A DNA stretch of 64,000 nucleotides from Kingdonia uniflora (GCA_014058105.1 JACGCM010001272.1:1054001-1118000), one strand, 5' to 3'. Shown: positions 12,305 through 24,578, counted from the first letter of the stretch. Program-made: numbers and translations. The notes: generated by a model not told the origin, from the letters alone.

Positions 12305-12530
12305 GAGAAATTTTGACTACAATCCCGCCTACAGACTGAATATTTGCCTTTAGTCCCTAAGTTGATTAAATATGTAGTTTTGGTCCCCAAATTGCCTCTG
12401 ACTACAGGTCAACTTTTGTTGAACTTAAATTTTAGCATGAACTGACTAAACTACCCTCACACGAGTTGTACGTGATTTCCTCTAACAGGTGAACAAGTTA
12501 TCTTCCGGTCATCTCTTCCCCGAAACTGTC
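12305..12530 (+). repeat. MULE left TIR
   Basis: About 226 bp that are the reverse complement of 18955-19181 with scattered substitutions. Shared blocks include TTTGCCTTTAGTCCC and ATGTAGTTTTG. Confidence 0.9.
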
Positions 12531-12979
12531 TCAAACAAAAAATTATTCTTTGAGGGAAATTTTAGGAAAATTTGTATCTTCTGCAACTATAAAAATTTGG
12601 AAAACTAGAGTGCAGTAATCTAATACCTGATCTCGCCAAGCCTTTTATCACAATGTAAGTTTCTCTCTCTCTCCATCTCTCTTTATTTATTTATGAATAG
12701 GTAAAATTTGTGAATCTCTCTCTAATATCAGTTGATTTGGTTTTCCTATTTTGAAAGTTTGAAGATTTGTGTTAAGAATTAGAGTTTAGATTACAAAATT
12801 GGGGCACTTAAAAAGTAGTTTGGATTATAAAATTAGGGTTTTGGTTTTCTGTAATTAGGGTATATTAAAAAAATTTGGGCTTTTACAAGTGGTATTTTTA
12901 AATTAGGTGTTTTGGGTATGTTATCATAATATTTGTCTTAATTATATAGTATTTGGGGGTATGCTACAATGACAAGAAT

Positions 12980-15900
12980 GACCTAAAAATATCATTATTC
13001 AATGGGGAGGTAGATGGTCTGAACCTGGGGAGACAAGGTACACACATCGTTTATACATTGATAGGGGCATACATATATTTATAAATGTAAATGGGGATCA
13101 GTTTTACTATCAAGGTCTGTTAGAGTATATTATGTCTGATATTGTTGGGATAAATGAAGCTATCTCACCTGGTTCTGGGATAGTGGTAAAGACACTGTGT
13201 GCAGGTGAGATAGTGGATGTTTGTGATGATACAAGTTGTATAAGATGTAGCATTATAGTGATGTGGATAGTATGTGAGATGTACATTTTTATGTATATGT
13301 AGTACCTATAGAAGTTGTGCTCCTACATTTAATTTAACAACCAGATGTAGTTATGATGGAACCAGATGAAAGACCACCAATATGTCTTACTTCTCAAGTT
13401 GAGGTTGAAGTTGAGACTACGCAGTTTGATCCACTACTTTGAGCCACTTCAACATGAGATTATTGCCAGGGGTAAAGAAAAGGTAGTTGTAACTCAAACA
13501 AAAAAAAGACTTGTATCAAAGCCAAAGAGAAAAAGTGGTAAAGAGAACACTAAAGGAGTTAGGAAACCAAGGGCAAGTTAAGTACCTGAGAAAGAACTTG
13601 ATGATTTGCCACATATAGACTTCAGTGACGATGAACCTAATATTAAAACTGAGGGTGGAGTTGGATTGGGGGAAGATGCTTCAGTTAATACTGAAATTGA
13701 GGTTGAAGCTGGACTGGGGGGAGAGGCTTCAAATGATGAAGAAGAAGTTGATGAAGTTAATTCTTGGAATAGATGGGTAGAAACTAACCTAGATAGCCTG
13801 GATATAGAGGAAGGGTATTACTCAAATCACTCATCAGTTGATGGTGATGATTGTCCAACCCAAGCTGATATAAACAGATGTGATGACGAGTTCAGAGATT
13901 TGGTCAAAGAATATGATAATATTTTTATAACAGAAGAAGCTGAAGTGTATCATACTATATTACCTGTACATAATCCTGGGTTAGAGATGGTTATTGGCAT
14001 GGAGTGGCCCACAGTTGATACTTGCAGAGCTTTTTTAAGGCAATGGGCCATTGTGAAAAAGCACTAATTCCAACAAAAAAAAGAATGACTATATGAGGGT
14101 AAGATACATTTGTACTGAGGCTGAAACATTCAACTGTCAAAGAATGTTCTATGCTAGGGTTAACCCAGATGGTACAACTTTCAGTATGAGAGCCAATAGT
14201 AATCTTATTCACACATGTCCTAGAAGGAGTGGCCAATCTAACAAAAATGCAAATGCCCAGTGGGTGGTAAAGGAAGTTGAAGAAGTAATTAGGACAGTGA
14301 GAGCCACTAGACTAGCAGGTGTGAAGGAGCTGATTTCAAGAAGGTATGGTGTTGATATTTCATATTATACTTCATGGAATGCTTAGACTATATGCATAGA
14401 GAGGATAGTTGGATCATATAATGAGGGTTTTATTCTACAACCTAAATTTATGAGACAAGTCTTATTGGCTAACCCTGGCAGTTTGGCCAAATGTAGTAAA
14501 GATCTTCAAAGTAACCAGTGAAAAAGTTCATTGGTGATGTTTAAGGAAAGTTTTGATGGATGGTTAAGTGGGTGTTGACCTGTACTTGGTTTGGATGGTT
14601 GCTTTCTAAAGGGTAAATATGTAGGTGGGGAGGTGGGGTTTGTCTATCTGTGATTGCCTTGGATGGCAATAATGGCATATTCCCTATTACAGTTTACTTA
14701 TGCAGATCAGAATATAAAAAAACTTGGACCAACATCCTTGAGGTTCTTCAGCCCTATCTTATTCTACATAATCAAAAGCTAACATTCATATCAGATAGAC
14801 AATAGGTACTTATTGTTGCTATGACTAAGCTTTTTCTTCATGTAAATCACAGATTCTGCTTTAGACATATGTACAATAATATGAAGAAGTTTTACTGGGG
14901 GACCCAAATAGAGTGGTTAGTGTGGAGTGCAATAAAAGAATTTAAGCAATCTGAAAAGAACAAGTACATGGACCAACTCAAACTGAAAAACCCAACTGCT
15001 CATGACTGGTTACTTAAGGAGCCATTTGAACACTGGGCTAAGTTCCACTTTGATTTTACTGCCATGTGTGAACACATCACTAACAACTTCAGTGAGTCTT
15101 TTATCATATGAATTTTGAAGATTAGGGACAAACCATCCATAAGTTACTAGAAAAACTGAATATAATATTGATAAAACTCATATATGATAAGAGGCTCAAG
15201 GTAAAAGAGTGGGAAGAAATAGGTAAGCTAAACAAAACCTTTTCTTATTATTTGAGATCTCTTCTTCTTTTCATGAACTACTATGTGACTATATGTATAT
15301 TTTTTTGTAGATTTGGTGTTGGTCCCTAGAGCACAAACCCACATTGATAAGATGATCAAATGTTATGGTCAATATCAGCTACAAGGGATCATACCAGGAT
15401 CTTTTCTTACAATTGGGATAAATGGCCAAAGATGGAGAGTTAACACCAATACACATGAATGTGACTGCCGTGAATGACAACTTTCTGGACTACCATGTGT
15501 GCATGTTGTTACTCCCTTATGGGTGGCCATGGGTTAAGTAAGTAAAATATTTATTGGTTAATAATCTAAATGTTTACAAAGTTGTGTCTCTAATTTTTTT
15601 AAAGCTAACTTTTTTTTATGGATGGCTAACAACTATGTTTCTTGTTTTCACAAAGTTGCTTCATATGTCCAAACATATAAAAATGACATATATCCTATAG
15701 TTGATGGATCATAATGGGAGAAGGTTTGTATTTGAACACAAGTGTATCTGAGTTGCTATTTGATATGTATGCTTATTTTTGTATTATATGTAGCTTACAA
15801 ACCATTTTCTACCTCTCCCAGTGGTGAGAGAAGCTGGGAGACCTAGAAAATAAAGAATCCCTGATCCAGAAGAAGAAAAGAGGTAGAAGAGATGTCTAAA

Positions 15901-16000
15901 ATATGGTGGTTATGGTCACAACAAGAAAACTTGTAAGGGTGCACCAACAATACCAAGGCCAAGAGTGGCAAGAGTACCTAAGAGGGTAGATACAAATGTT
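12980..16000 (+). pseudogene. mudrA-type MULE transposase, decayed
   Basis: Plus strand, several exons. N-terminal part at about 12990-13290 (RYTHRLYIDRGIHIFINV), acidic linker 13606-14067, then the DNA-binding part (14093-14386, with RRYGVDISYYTSW). The DDE domain follows: LDGCFLKGKYVGG with the first Asp (about 14582-14625), ISDRQ (about 14790) with the second, HRFCFRHMYNNMKKFY and TNNFSESF with the Glu (14821-15111). A SWIM zinc finger, HECDCRE...GLPCVHVV, lies at about 15455-15510, and a C-terminal knuckle, CLKYGGYGHNKKTC, at 15895-15930, with Tyr in place of its second Cys. Three GT-AG introns are plausible (near 15222-15311, 15540-15655, 15722-15793). In-frame stops and frameshifts inactivate it. 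Confidence 0.85.
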
Positions 16001-16129
16001 AGCATGACATGACATATGAGCAGTGCTGGCTTACCACCTACAACATCAAATATAAGATGGAGAGGAAGTGGTGGTAGTGGGAGATCTTCTAGGGATACAA
16101 GGAAAACTCAAGATACTGAAGCCCCAAGG

Positions 16130-16480
16130 CCAACTTGAGCAAATCAAGCCTTAAGGCAAACTAGGGTATCAACACAACAAGTTCAAGCCCCAAGGTAAAC
16201 ACAATCAAGGCAATCTCAAAGCCAAACTCAAGCTACTCAAGGCCTAAGGCAAAGTCAATTAAAGCAAACTCAAAGGCAAACTCAAGCTACTGATGCCCTA
16301 AGGCAAACTAGAGCAAGTCAAGCCCAATGGCAGTCTCAAGCTATTGCAGCCCCAAGGAAAACTAGGGCAAGTCAAGCTGAAAGCCAGTCTCAAGCTACTG
16401 AAGCCACAAGGCAAACTATAGCAAGTCAAGCTCAAAGGTAGTCTCAAGCTACTCAAGCCCCAAGCTCTAACCCCTACAAG
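16130..16480 (+). repeat. Gln-rich coding minisatellite in the transposase tail
   Basis: Degenerate tandem copies of units such as AGGCAAACTCAAGCTACTG, encoding Gln/Ala/Thr/Ser-rich runs (QTQATEAPRQTRASQA) at the transposase C-terminus. About eight irregular units. Confidence 0.7.
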
Positions 16481-16788
16481 AAAGGCTATCAATCTCCTAG
16501 TAAGAATTGGAAAGTGTGACAGTGTGACTTAATTTAGAAACATTTAACTGCATGTTAAAAAGTACATTTGTTTGGCTATGTAGACTGAAAATGTTTGTTG
16601 TTTGTTAGAAAAAAATGTTAACAGGTACTCTATTAACTAAATATTTCTTTCATGAATGTTAACAGGTACTCTATGTACTCTATTTGTTTTTACAATTTTT
16701 CTCATGAATGTTTCTTGTTTGTCTATTTTGTAACTTAACATATACTCACTCTATTGCATGCCTGTACTTGTAATAAAAGGTACTCACA

Positions 16789-16965
16789 GTGGTCACAGTG
16801 GTCTGACTGGTTTGAAATGTGCAGAAGGTATGTAAAAAAGTTTGACTGGTCTGAAATGTGCAGAAGGCATGGAAAAAGGTCTGACTGGTCTAAAATGTAC
16901 AGAAGATACTCATACAGTCAAATTAAAATGTGTAGAATGTCATAGTGGTCTAAAATGTGCAGGTA
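16789..16965 (+). repeat. 39-bp tandem repeat inside the MULE
   Basis: Units of about 39 bp built on GAAATGTGCAGAAGG followed by GACTGGTCT, two nearly full copies plus decayed ones. Confidence 0.7.
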
Positions 16966-16994
16966 CCCATTTTTGGTCTAAAATTGCCACAATA

Positions 16995-17195
16995 CAAACA
17001 AGGAAATAGGCAAAAAAATGGCCATTCCACAATACAAAAAATGGTAGTTCCACAATACAAAAAATGGTAGTTCCATAATACTTAAAGATAAAGGTAGTTC
17101 CACAATTCAAAAAAGAAAAAGGCAGTTCCAAAATATACAAAAAATGGCAGTTCCACAATACTAAAAAAGGCAGTTCCACAATACAAAGTGATATC
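16995..17195 (+). repeat. Short-period repeat based on GTTCCACAATAC
   Basis: About seven copies of GGCAGTTCCACAATACAAA at 20-30 bp spacing. The Phe/Leu/Cys-rich reading frame opposite it is a by-product of the repeat. Confidence 0.75.
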
Positions 17196-17408
17196 TAGAA
17201 AGGAAATTACATTTTCATTGATTCACAAAATAATTGCCACCACCACAATACAAAAACTGAAAGAGAACCTAAAAAAACAAAAACACTTTCTGGGATCCCA
17301 AACATAAAATAAAAATATCTCTACATCCCCAAAAGAGAAGGGATCCTAAAAGAGAACCTATAAAACAAAGCAATACCCACAGATACAAACAAAATCTTCA
17401 TCTTTCTC

Positions 17409-17690
17409 TTATGTTCCATTTACTTCAATCTCTTCCTCTTCTTCTTTCTCGTCTGTCTCTATTTCTTCTTCCTCATCTGTCCCATCTTCGTCTTTCTCAT
17501 CTGTCTCTTCTTCTTCATCGTTTGTTTCTTCTTCCTCCTCTTCTTCTGTCCACCCATACTCACTCTCCTCCTCCATCCAGCTAGCCTCACTGTTGAATAA
17601 TGAATCATAGTATGCAGTAAATCCAATGTACTCTTCTTCAGAAGAAGAGTCACTCTCAGTTACAGAGATAGAGACATTTTATTTAGGTTT
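17409..17690 (-). pseudogene. Acidic (Glu-rich) exon-like reading frame in the MULE
   Basis: An open minus-strand frame of about 90 codons with no early ATG: VTESDSSSEEEYIGFTAYYD, then SWMEEESEYGW and long Glu/Asp runs ending EIEVNGT and a stop near 17409. It faces the transposase gene and may be the last exon of the zinc-finger gene at 18080-18640, or a captured host exon. The lack of a start codon and the absence of early stops favour an exon over chance. Function unknown. Confidence 0.5.
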
Positions 17691-18079
17691 TAAAGAGAAG
17701 AAAAGAAAAGAGAAGAGAAAAAATACTTGTGTTTTGAAGAAGGTATGGGAAAAGGCTTGGTTTTATAAAGAATAGAGAAAAAGTATTTAAGGTGTTTTAT
17801 AAGATTCTGGTTTCCCAATGTTGGTAGTTGGGGGGATAATGGTTAGGGGGGAATTTTTGGGATTATGTTAAGTATGTGTAGAGTGTGCACACAAGATCAC
17901 TAACTTGTATAAGAAAATTAACATATCCCTAACTTGTATCACAAGAAACTTCCAATCTCGTCCCATTGAGGATTTGCTTTTAAACTCTTTGCAAAATTTA
18001 TCAAATCCCATAGTCACACTCACCTTGACATTCAAATTAGTCGTAGACTCAAATTATGTATTCTTCTTTCCTTCTTCAT

Positions 18080-18640
18080 GCATATAGTACTTTAGCCACA
18101 TAAAGTGCTTATATTGAACATTTTCATAAACTAAGAATTTCTTATATTTGCTCCTCTGAGCAGTTGATTTACACAATTTCATGAATCTACAACCACCTTT
18201 AGGGCAAACTACAATCTTCTAAGGGCATTCTTTCCACCAGTGCCCAGTTTCCTCACAACCAAAGAAACTACCTTTGAAAGATGAGTTACTTATACTTGGT
18301 GAATTTGAAAATTGCCCAATGACCTCACTCAACCATTAGAAGGCACCACAGGTAGGGAATTTACATTTTAATTATTTTCTACCAGGGTTCTTTATTGATT
18401 TAGAAACATGGAATTGCATTATTCGACTGCAATTTGGCTTTTTGCACATACTATATAACCATGAACAATCCCCAATACCATGAAAAGCTTGATCACAGAT
18501 AGGGCACAAATCATCCTATAACAAAAATCATAAATCATCAATAAATTAGTATTTAGTCCCAATTTATGATATCCAATACCATAAAAAACTTGATCACAGA
18601 TAGAACACAAATCATCCTGTAATTTATCTTTAATCCCCAT
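18080..18640 (-). pseudogene. GRF-type plus CCHC zinc-finger protein carried by the MULE, decayed
   Basis: Minus strand, convergent with the transposase. The frame starts near 18640 (MGIKDKLQDDLC), continues with a Cys-rich CSICDQVF, then VSKSIKNPGRK and CKFPTCGAF, the layout of the zf-GRF family, and GCEETGHWWKECP, a CCHC-like knuckle missing its first Cys, followed by VVCPKGGCRFMKL. An internal duplication of about 102 bp (TGATCACAGATAG at about 18489 and 18591) and in-frame stops break it. GRF and CCHC fingers bind nucleic acid in other proteins. Its place in the element recalls the convergent second gene of maize MuDR, but no homology to mudrB is claimed. Confidence 0.6.
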
Positions 18641-18954
18641 TTCTTACCTTTAAGCTTCAATGGTGATTTCTCAAAATTTATATAAAATACCTGATTAATT
18701 AGAGAAAGAAAGAGATAAAAAGTGATTTTAGGTTCATATCATCACCACCACCACCTCCTCCACCTCCACTTCTACCTCCCATAGACACAGAGATAAACCA
18801 ATACCAAAACTTAAAAATAAAAGAGAGAGAGAGAGATAAAGAGATTTAATATAGGTATTTGGGAAGGAGATGACCAACGCCAAAACTTAGAAAAATTAAA
18901 GGGATTTGGGAAGGAGATGACCGTTGGGGTATCTGGGAAGAAGATGACCGTTGG

Positions 18955-19181
18955 GGATTGTTTTGGGGAGGAGATGACCTGAAGATAACCTGTTTACCTG
19001 TTATAGAATATCACGTGCAACTCACGTGAGGGCAATTTAGTCAGTTCATGTCAAAATTTAAGTTCAACGAAGGTTGACCTGTGGTCAGAGGCAATTTAAG
19101 GATCAAAACTACATATTTAAACAACTTGGGGACTAAAGGCAAATATTTAGTCTGTAGGTGGGACTGTAGTCAAATTTGCTC
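18955..19181 (-). repeat. MULE right TIR
   Basis: Inverted copy of the left TIR, followed at once by the TSD TTAATGTCA. The inner limit, around 18955, is approximate. Confidence 0.9.
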
Positions 19182-19190
19182 TTAATGTCA

Positions 19191-21980
19191 TTTGGTCCAA
19201 TTTCCTTAATCAAAGTATTAAGCATCTTATCACTAGCTACCAAGTACCACCCTACTAAGTTGCTTCACTTGAATCTACTTGATCTTCTTCTTTGGCCTCA
19301 ACTGCATTCAGAATTCAAATAGATAATCTAATAAGTATGCAAGCAGTAAAAGTAGGAAATAGCAAGAGACATGGAAGGCTAGTACTCATATATACATGAT
19401 TGTTATGTCCGTACTTTTCTTCGTGCAGTTGATAACACGAGGATAAAGGCGTGCATAACATCAGCAACAAAAGTAATACTTCTAAATGAAAAGCAAACTT
19501 AATAAGCAACATAGGGTTGTTTTTGTCCTGATTTAAGAATTGACAAGTGAAAGCAAAAGTTATAGGTAACTGTTTATTTGAATTTATACTGGTAGAACCT
19601 TCAAATTTGGCATAAAGAGTCGTGACAATAGATGAACCACATTGTCACAAGTAGCTAACAGTCCATATCGGGAGAATTTTAGCAACATCCCATGCTTAAT
19701 GCTCAAGAATCTTACATTATTGCATATGATAAGTGTATAATACACCAACCTGACGAAAGTTACTTACATCTAACATTATCTCATTACTACAATATTTAAA
19801 TTACATAAACTATCGCCCACGCTAAGTCATTATTGTGTTATTAATACTGCTTTGATTGGGTTCAGTTGACAAGTTATCATTGTGTTCCTATACAAAAGAT
19901 CAATTAATTTTGCTGACATAATATTCCCTTAAATAAACACAATACATATAAAGTATAATTGATTCATGTGTAGTAATGGACTAACTATTAGAACACGTTA
20001 AAGGCTTTCTTCCATTTGATATGGCAAGAAAATTCTTTGTGACGACCCTGAGGTATGTCCTATATGTCCATGTCTGTTTTACAAAATTGCCTTGAATTTT
20101 TAACTTGACCACGGCCAGGAGGTGGTTAGTTGTAATCATATTTTGTTTCTTTTCACGTCCCAAGCACCTCTCGATCCCTCCCCTCTCCCTGCTTCTCTCC
20201 TCTCTTTTTCACTCGTTCCTCAGTCAATGAAACCATCGCAAAGAAAGAAAGATCCCTAGCCATGATAAAACCAAAAAGCACCCCTACGTCCGTTGAATCA
20301 CTCTTTTAGCCCTCATTTTTTCCTCTTAAATCTCTCCACGCAGTCTTCTCCGAATACACCAAACTCTCCTCTCTCAAGTTTTCTTTAATGGCCCTGAAGA
20401 AGTAGTAAAAACCCCAACATCTCTCTCCCTTCTTACTTAGAGATACTCAAATGGGGTTTCCCCCCAAGCCCATATTTTTTCTCCCCAAATTGGAATAATT
20501 TATTTAAGTTGAAGACATGGCCTCCCTGAAGATAACACAACGTTGTCATCACATTACTTGAACAAGATGAACCACAATGGTGAGCTTGTGTTAATGAAAA
20601 ACAACAACTACGTCTAGCCCCAACTCCAAAGAAGGGATGTGGTTGTCCCTTCAAGGCAAAAAAGGAGACATCTTTGCCCGCTGAGGTCGCAAGTTTGCAG
20701 TGTATGATTTGAACGCCAATTTACATAAACGTTTTCAGTGGAACACTAATTTTGATTACAAATTGGAAAATTGCCCCATGATTTGTTAATTTCAAACAAT
20801 ATTTTAATCATCATTGCTCTGAGTGAGAGAAAGAGAGAGAGAGCGAGAAAGAATTTAAACTACAGGTCGTTTAGCGGTATACTAGCGTAACATATAGCCA
20901 AAATAAGGCTAGAAAAATGACAACGGCTACTTCCTAGGTAAAAAGCTTTTGTTTTGGACCGTCAGATCTTAAGATCTCAAGATAATGGAAAGCTGAGTTG
21001 TCAAAGTTTGGCTAAAATCTCATTCACTCTCTCCTTTAAATCTCCCTCTTTCCTCTTTTTTACCCTATCAAAAACAAACAAACACCCATCTCTTCCCTCT
21101 TTCTGGAGGTGAAATATGGGTTTGATTCCATCGTGATTATATTTCTTTCGTGAATCAGCGGGTTTAATTCCATCGCAATAATCAAATAATTCAATCGTAA
21201 TTTTGATCTTGATTCGTGTTTGGTGTTTTTAAATCTTGGTTTGTGTTTGGTTTATCATAAAGGAAATCTTTATTTTGATCTTCTGGTGTATGCTTGTTGT
21301 ATAATACATTTGGGTTCAGTTTGATGTACTTGTCCCAGTTCTCTTATTGTTATGTATTCTCAGTGTGATGAATTCAGGATGTTATTTGGAATGCTTTAGT
21401 CCATCACAAAAATAGCTTATGTTTCCATTTCAACACTTCACAATGGGAATGGCTAAACAATTTGGTTTTCAAAAACAGAGAACTTCATTTACTAAGGGAA
21501 TCTTACCAATCTAACATCACAAAATTTAACTCATCCACACCGCAGGTAAAAATAGAAATAACTTTATTCATTCATAGAGCATAATGAGTCTTGACTTCCA
21601 AAATTTGAAAACAAAATTTGCATAAGAACATTAAAAAATCCAAAATTTGTGCCCATAGAATCAATATATCTTCGGCAAATTCACTTTAAATCATCCATTC
21701 ACCATCTTCAAAGTTGTCTCCAGCCTCTTCAAAAGTTAAAGAATGATTTGGATTTGGGAAGCTAAATGATGTTCATCACTGCATAACATTTTAAACGAAC
21801 TATCAAACTTTGACATTTTGTCGAACCTCAAAATTAGATTACATTACCTAACTTGGTTCATTGAGATCAACACAAGTTCCTCTGTGATGTTGGTAGCTAC
21901 ATTATGAATCAATGAAAATGGTATCCTGCAATATAAATTGAAGCAATAATAACCTTAACTACCCAAATGGAAAATGATAT
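19191..21980. other. Unassigned, probably host sequence, with two weak exon-like stretches
   Basis: No gene I can name. On the minus strand 19315-19512 encodes a leucine-rich start like a signal peptide. On the same strand, about 21676-21750, a frame after a possible splice acceptor reads FPNPNHSLTFEEAG and ends in GEWMI and a stop, like the acidic last exon of a host gene. Pyrimidine-rich leaders occur at 20160-20230 and 21000-21060, and a short GA-rich stretch at 20825-20850. These could be remnants of one host gene; the evidence is weak. Confidence 0.3.
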
Positions 21981-22518
21981 TGTAATGGCCTAATTTCGTA
22001 GCTCAAAATAGCTTGAAATTAGATCTTACACCAAATGTACATGTGATAAGAATTAGTATAATTCAAGAAATAACACATGAGATTTAGCATGGAAAACCTT
22101 TGAATAGGTAAAAAAATCACGACCTCAACTTGAGGATTTAGTAACTTCAACTTTTATTGCTTGAGGTTGATGCCTTATTACAAGTGATCTCTTGAGTTAT
22201 AAATACTTGATCTTCAGAGATAAGAATTCTTGGTCATTTCTCCTCTGGAACTCATCATTTATATAGATCTCACTCACAATTTATTATCGCGTATAATCAC
22301 ATTCCCCTTAAAATAGGCCAAGTGGTAAATGTGTAACTACTAGTTCATGGGAGACAGGTATTTTTGACCTGTTCATATTTGATGTAGTGCTCGATCCACG
22401 TTACTTATCAGTTCATGGTCTAGGTGTCAATGTTGATTATGCATGTCAAGTGTATAATGCGTGAGTCTGGTATTGTGGTAGTTCGAGTTTGGATTTGGTC
22501 CAGGGATAAGTCCCAACA
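21981..22518 (-). repeat. E3 3' LTR (538 bp) with adjacent polypurine tract
   Basis: Plus strand starts TGTAATGGCCTAATTTC and ends GATAAGTCCCAACA. The next bases ATCGCCCCCTCGTAAC read on the minus strand as a polypurine tract (ACGAGGGGGCGAT) directly before the LTR, which marks this as the 3' LTR of a minus-oriented element. Similar, by eye about 85-90%, to the LTR at 57747. Confidence 0.85.
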
Positions 22519-22772
22519 ATCGCCCCCTCGTAACTGAAGGCACAAGTGGTTTTAATTGAGAAAAAATTTGATGAATGTGTATTGTAGAATTTGAAAATGT
22601 ATGATGTGGAATTTGACTGGTTGGGGACTTGGTATTTCTTTATGGAAGACTATAGTTTGGTATTTATTGTGTTGGAAATGATTGATATACTTGGCATTTG
22701 GGTTTCGCAGGAAAGGTTATTCTTTGAATGATGACTACTTTGGAAATCCTTCTTTGCATTGAATGTGGGTCT

Positions 22773-22783
22773 AATATAAATAG
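22773..22783 (+). promoter_or_regulatory. TATA box of antisense gene A (E3)
   Basis: AATATAAATAG lies 90 bp before the gene A ATG (22863). Equivalent boxes (TATATAAATAG) occur in E4 (25782-25792) and E9 (59097-59107), and a TATAAAATA in E5. Confidence 0.6.
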
Positions 22784-22862
22784 TGTTGGTACTGTACCAT
22801 ATATCATTTCTGTGAAAATACTTTGTCTCGTGGCATATCTGGTGGTTCCCTTATTTTTGAGA

Positions 22863-23311
22863 ATGGTGATGATCAGGCGCCAAGTATATAAAGCCATGGT
22901 GCACGCTGAAGTACAGATGCTCAGTTGCGCTATTTTGGTAATCGGTGCCACCAACATACCATGGGTTAACGGAGGAGGAAGCGGCTGAAGCTGAGGATGA
23001 CTACTATCAAATGTGGTGGTTCCACAATGTGATTATGTCTAGGGAGCAGCGCTGGGTATGCCTTTGTCTGCTAGCGGAGGATAAGATTCAGGAGGCTGAT
23101 AATGAAGTCGGCGTACATACCAGGAAGTACTGCCATTAACCTGCGAGGGATTGGATTTTGTAAAAGTAGAATTATTCTTTTTTCTCTGCCAGCTTGAAGG
23201 TGGTGGGGGTTACGGAGGAAGAGACGGTGATGGTGGAGACAGAGATTGGAAATATGCATCCGATCTCTGGATTCAAGCTCTGCTAGAACCATATCTTCCT
23301 GAGTTTTCATG
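22863..23311 (+). pseudogene. E3 antisense gene A: MVxTRR protein with Gly-rich tail, frameshifted
   Basis: Starts MVMIRRQVY at 22863, on the strand opposite to the element. After a frameshift near 22940 it continues PPTYHGLTEEEAAEAEDDYY, QRWVCLCLLAEDKIQEAD and DWIL. A stretch with a splice-acceptor-like end (TCTCTGCCAG) leads to a Gly-rich tail (LEGGGGYGGRDGDGGD) and a stop at 23309-23311. The same blocks in the same order occur in E4, E9 and E5. About 150 residues, acidic in the middle. I recognise no named family. Confidence 0.65.
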
Positions 23312-24057
23312 AAGAAGTGTTTCATGCTGGAGCTGTATATGACTTGAGACGAAGTAAACTGATGTAATGTAATCTATAGATCGATATGTAAAAAAGTGCT
23401 AAATAATTGTGCTCTGTAAAGAAGTCTATAAATAGTATTCGAGCTAATGATTTTTTTAAAAAAGAATGAGTATTATAGTTCAAACTAAAAATAACTTTTT
23501 TCATACTGATGTAATTCCCTGTTTGGTAAAATGAACTAAAAATAAGTGGTAATTTGAATTGATTAGAGAGTAAATTGTGTGTGATTCAAATTTTGTAAGT
23601 CGAGCTAAAAATAGAAAAAATATTTATACTGTACGCCCTTATAACGTATGAATCGACCTGTTGGATGTATATATGTGTAGATGTAAATGTACTAATAACG
23701 AATTGAATTGAGCTATAAGACATCAATCTATTGTAGAAGTGAATGTGCTGAAATTAAAAATTAAGATGTGGAGATATTTTAGAAATGTGTAACATAGGGG
23801 AGAGATTTTGAAAGTGTATAACATTGGGAAGAGATTGTAAAAGCTAGTTCGAAATGGAGATGGTCAAAATGCAATGTGGTCGATTTGGAAAGAAAAACTT
23901 AAATAACTTTCTATCACGATCTTAGGGTTTGCAGTTATGGACGATGGGAATGGGTACGTATTGACCCATATGCAGAATGAGGGGGGTTTTAAGTTATCGT
24001 AATCTGTAGGTATAAATAATGCTTGAAATATGACTGAGAGGGGAGAAAGAAATAAAA

Positions 24058-24437
24058 ATGGTGAGGACTCGTTCTCAAAGAGCTCGGCATGCGTCGAAGG
24101 GGCACAATGCTATAAAGATTGCAGAAGTGTGGGAGAGGATCTTCGGGCAGTTAGATTATGATGTTACTTGCTGAAATCTAAAATTTACTTTGATGGCTTA
24201 ACTACGAGGGTGAGGGAGTACGAGATTGGGCGTCACTTGTATTCAGAGATATTTTATGAACTGGTGTTGAAGCCTGAAGCTCGAAAGGTTGTTGTGAGGG
24301 AAATTTCTCTGAAAGAAATTGCTGATAAAGATAGGAGGATTACTCAGTATGAACTGATTAGGTGTAGTGTTATAGGGCATCTTGGATATTTTATGTGTGA
24401 TTATGTGTATAAGAGCAAACTTGTTCAAGTCGAATAA
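24058..24437 (+). pseudogene. E3 antisense gene B, one frameshift
   Basis: Starts MVRTRSQRARHASKG at 24058, then IKIAEVWERIFGQLDYD; a frameshift near 24170 leads to YFDGLTTRVREYEIGRHLYS and on to a stop at 24435-24437. About 125 residues. The E4 copy at 27091-27471 shares ERIFG-LDYD, the EIGRHLYSEIF/ELGRRFYDELF block and HLGYFMC. A TATA-like GGTATAAATAATG lies about 50 bp upstream. Charged and basic at the N-terminus; no domain recognised. Confidence 0.6.
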
Positions 24438-24549
24438 CTGTAATTTGAATAAAAGAGAGAATACTTCCTTCTGAATTTGTTATTGTTTTGTTATGAATGT
24501 TGTTTGAAACTTTTGAATAAAAATTTAAAATTTGAAATGTTATAGCATT

Positions 24550-24578
24550 GGAAATGACGTCAACAGTTCTATAAGTAG
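24550..24578 (+). promoter_or_regulatory. Promoter of antisense gene C (E3): TGACGTCA plus TATA
   Basis: TTGGAAATGACGTCAACAG followed by TTCTATAAGTAG. The palindrome TGACGTCA (24555-24562) is a bZIP/as-1-like core; the TATA (24570-24578) begins 15 bp after the start of the palindrome and 102 bp before the ATG at 24672. The E4 copy keeps the motifs and both spacings within 1 bp while nearby sequence has drifted. Confidence 0.6.

Larger units (their letters stand above)
12305..19181 (+). mobile_element. MULE (Mutator-like element), 6877 bp, with long TIRs and 9-bp TSD
   Basis: Ends GAGAAATTTTGACTACA and, on the other strand from 19181, GAGCAAATTTGACTACAG. The inverted repeats extend about 220 bp. 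The flanks carry the identical 9-mer TTAATGTCA at 12296-12304 and 19182-19190, the target duplication length of Mutator-type elements. It holds a decayed transposase on the plus strand and a convergent zinc-finger gene on the minus strand. A related orphan TIR lies at about 42780-43003. Confidence 0.95.

Noticed and set aside
16940..17179. 79-codon minus-strand frame with repeated ELPF/NCHF
   Set aside because: By-product of the short tandem repeat in the MULE.
20433..20654. 73-codon minus-strand frame
   Set aside because: No recognisable domain and no similar frame elsewhere; could be chance.
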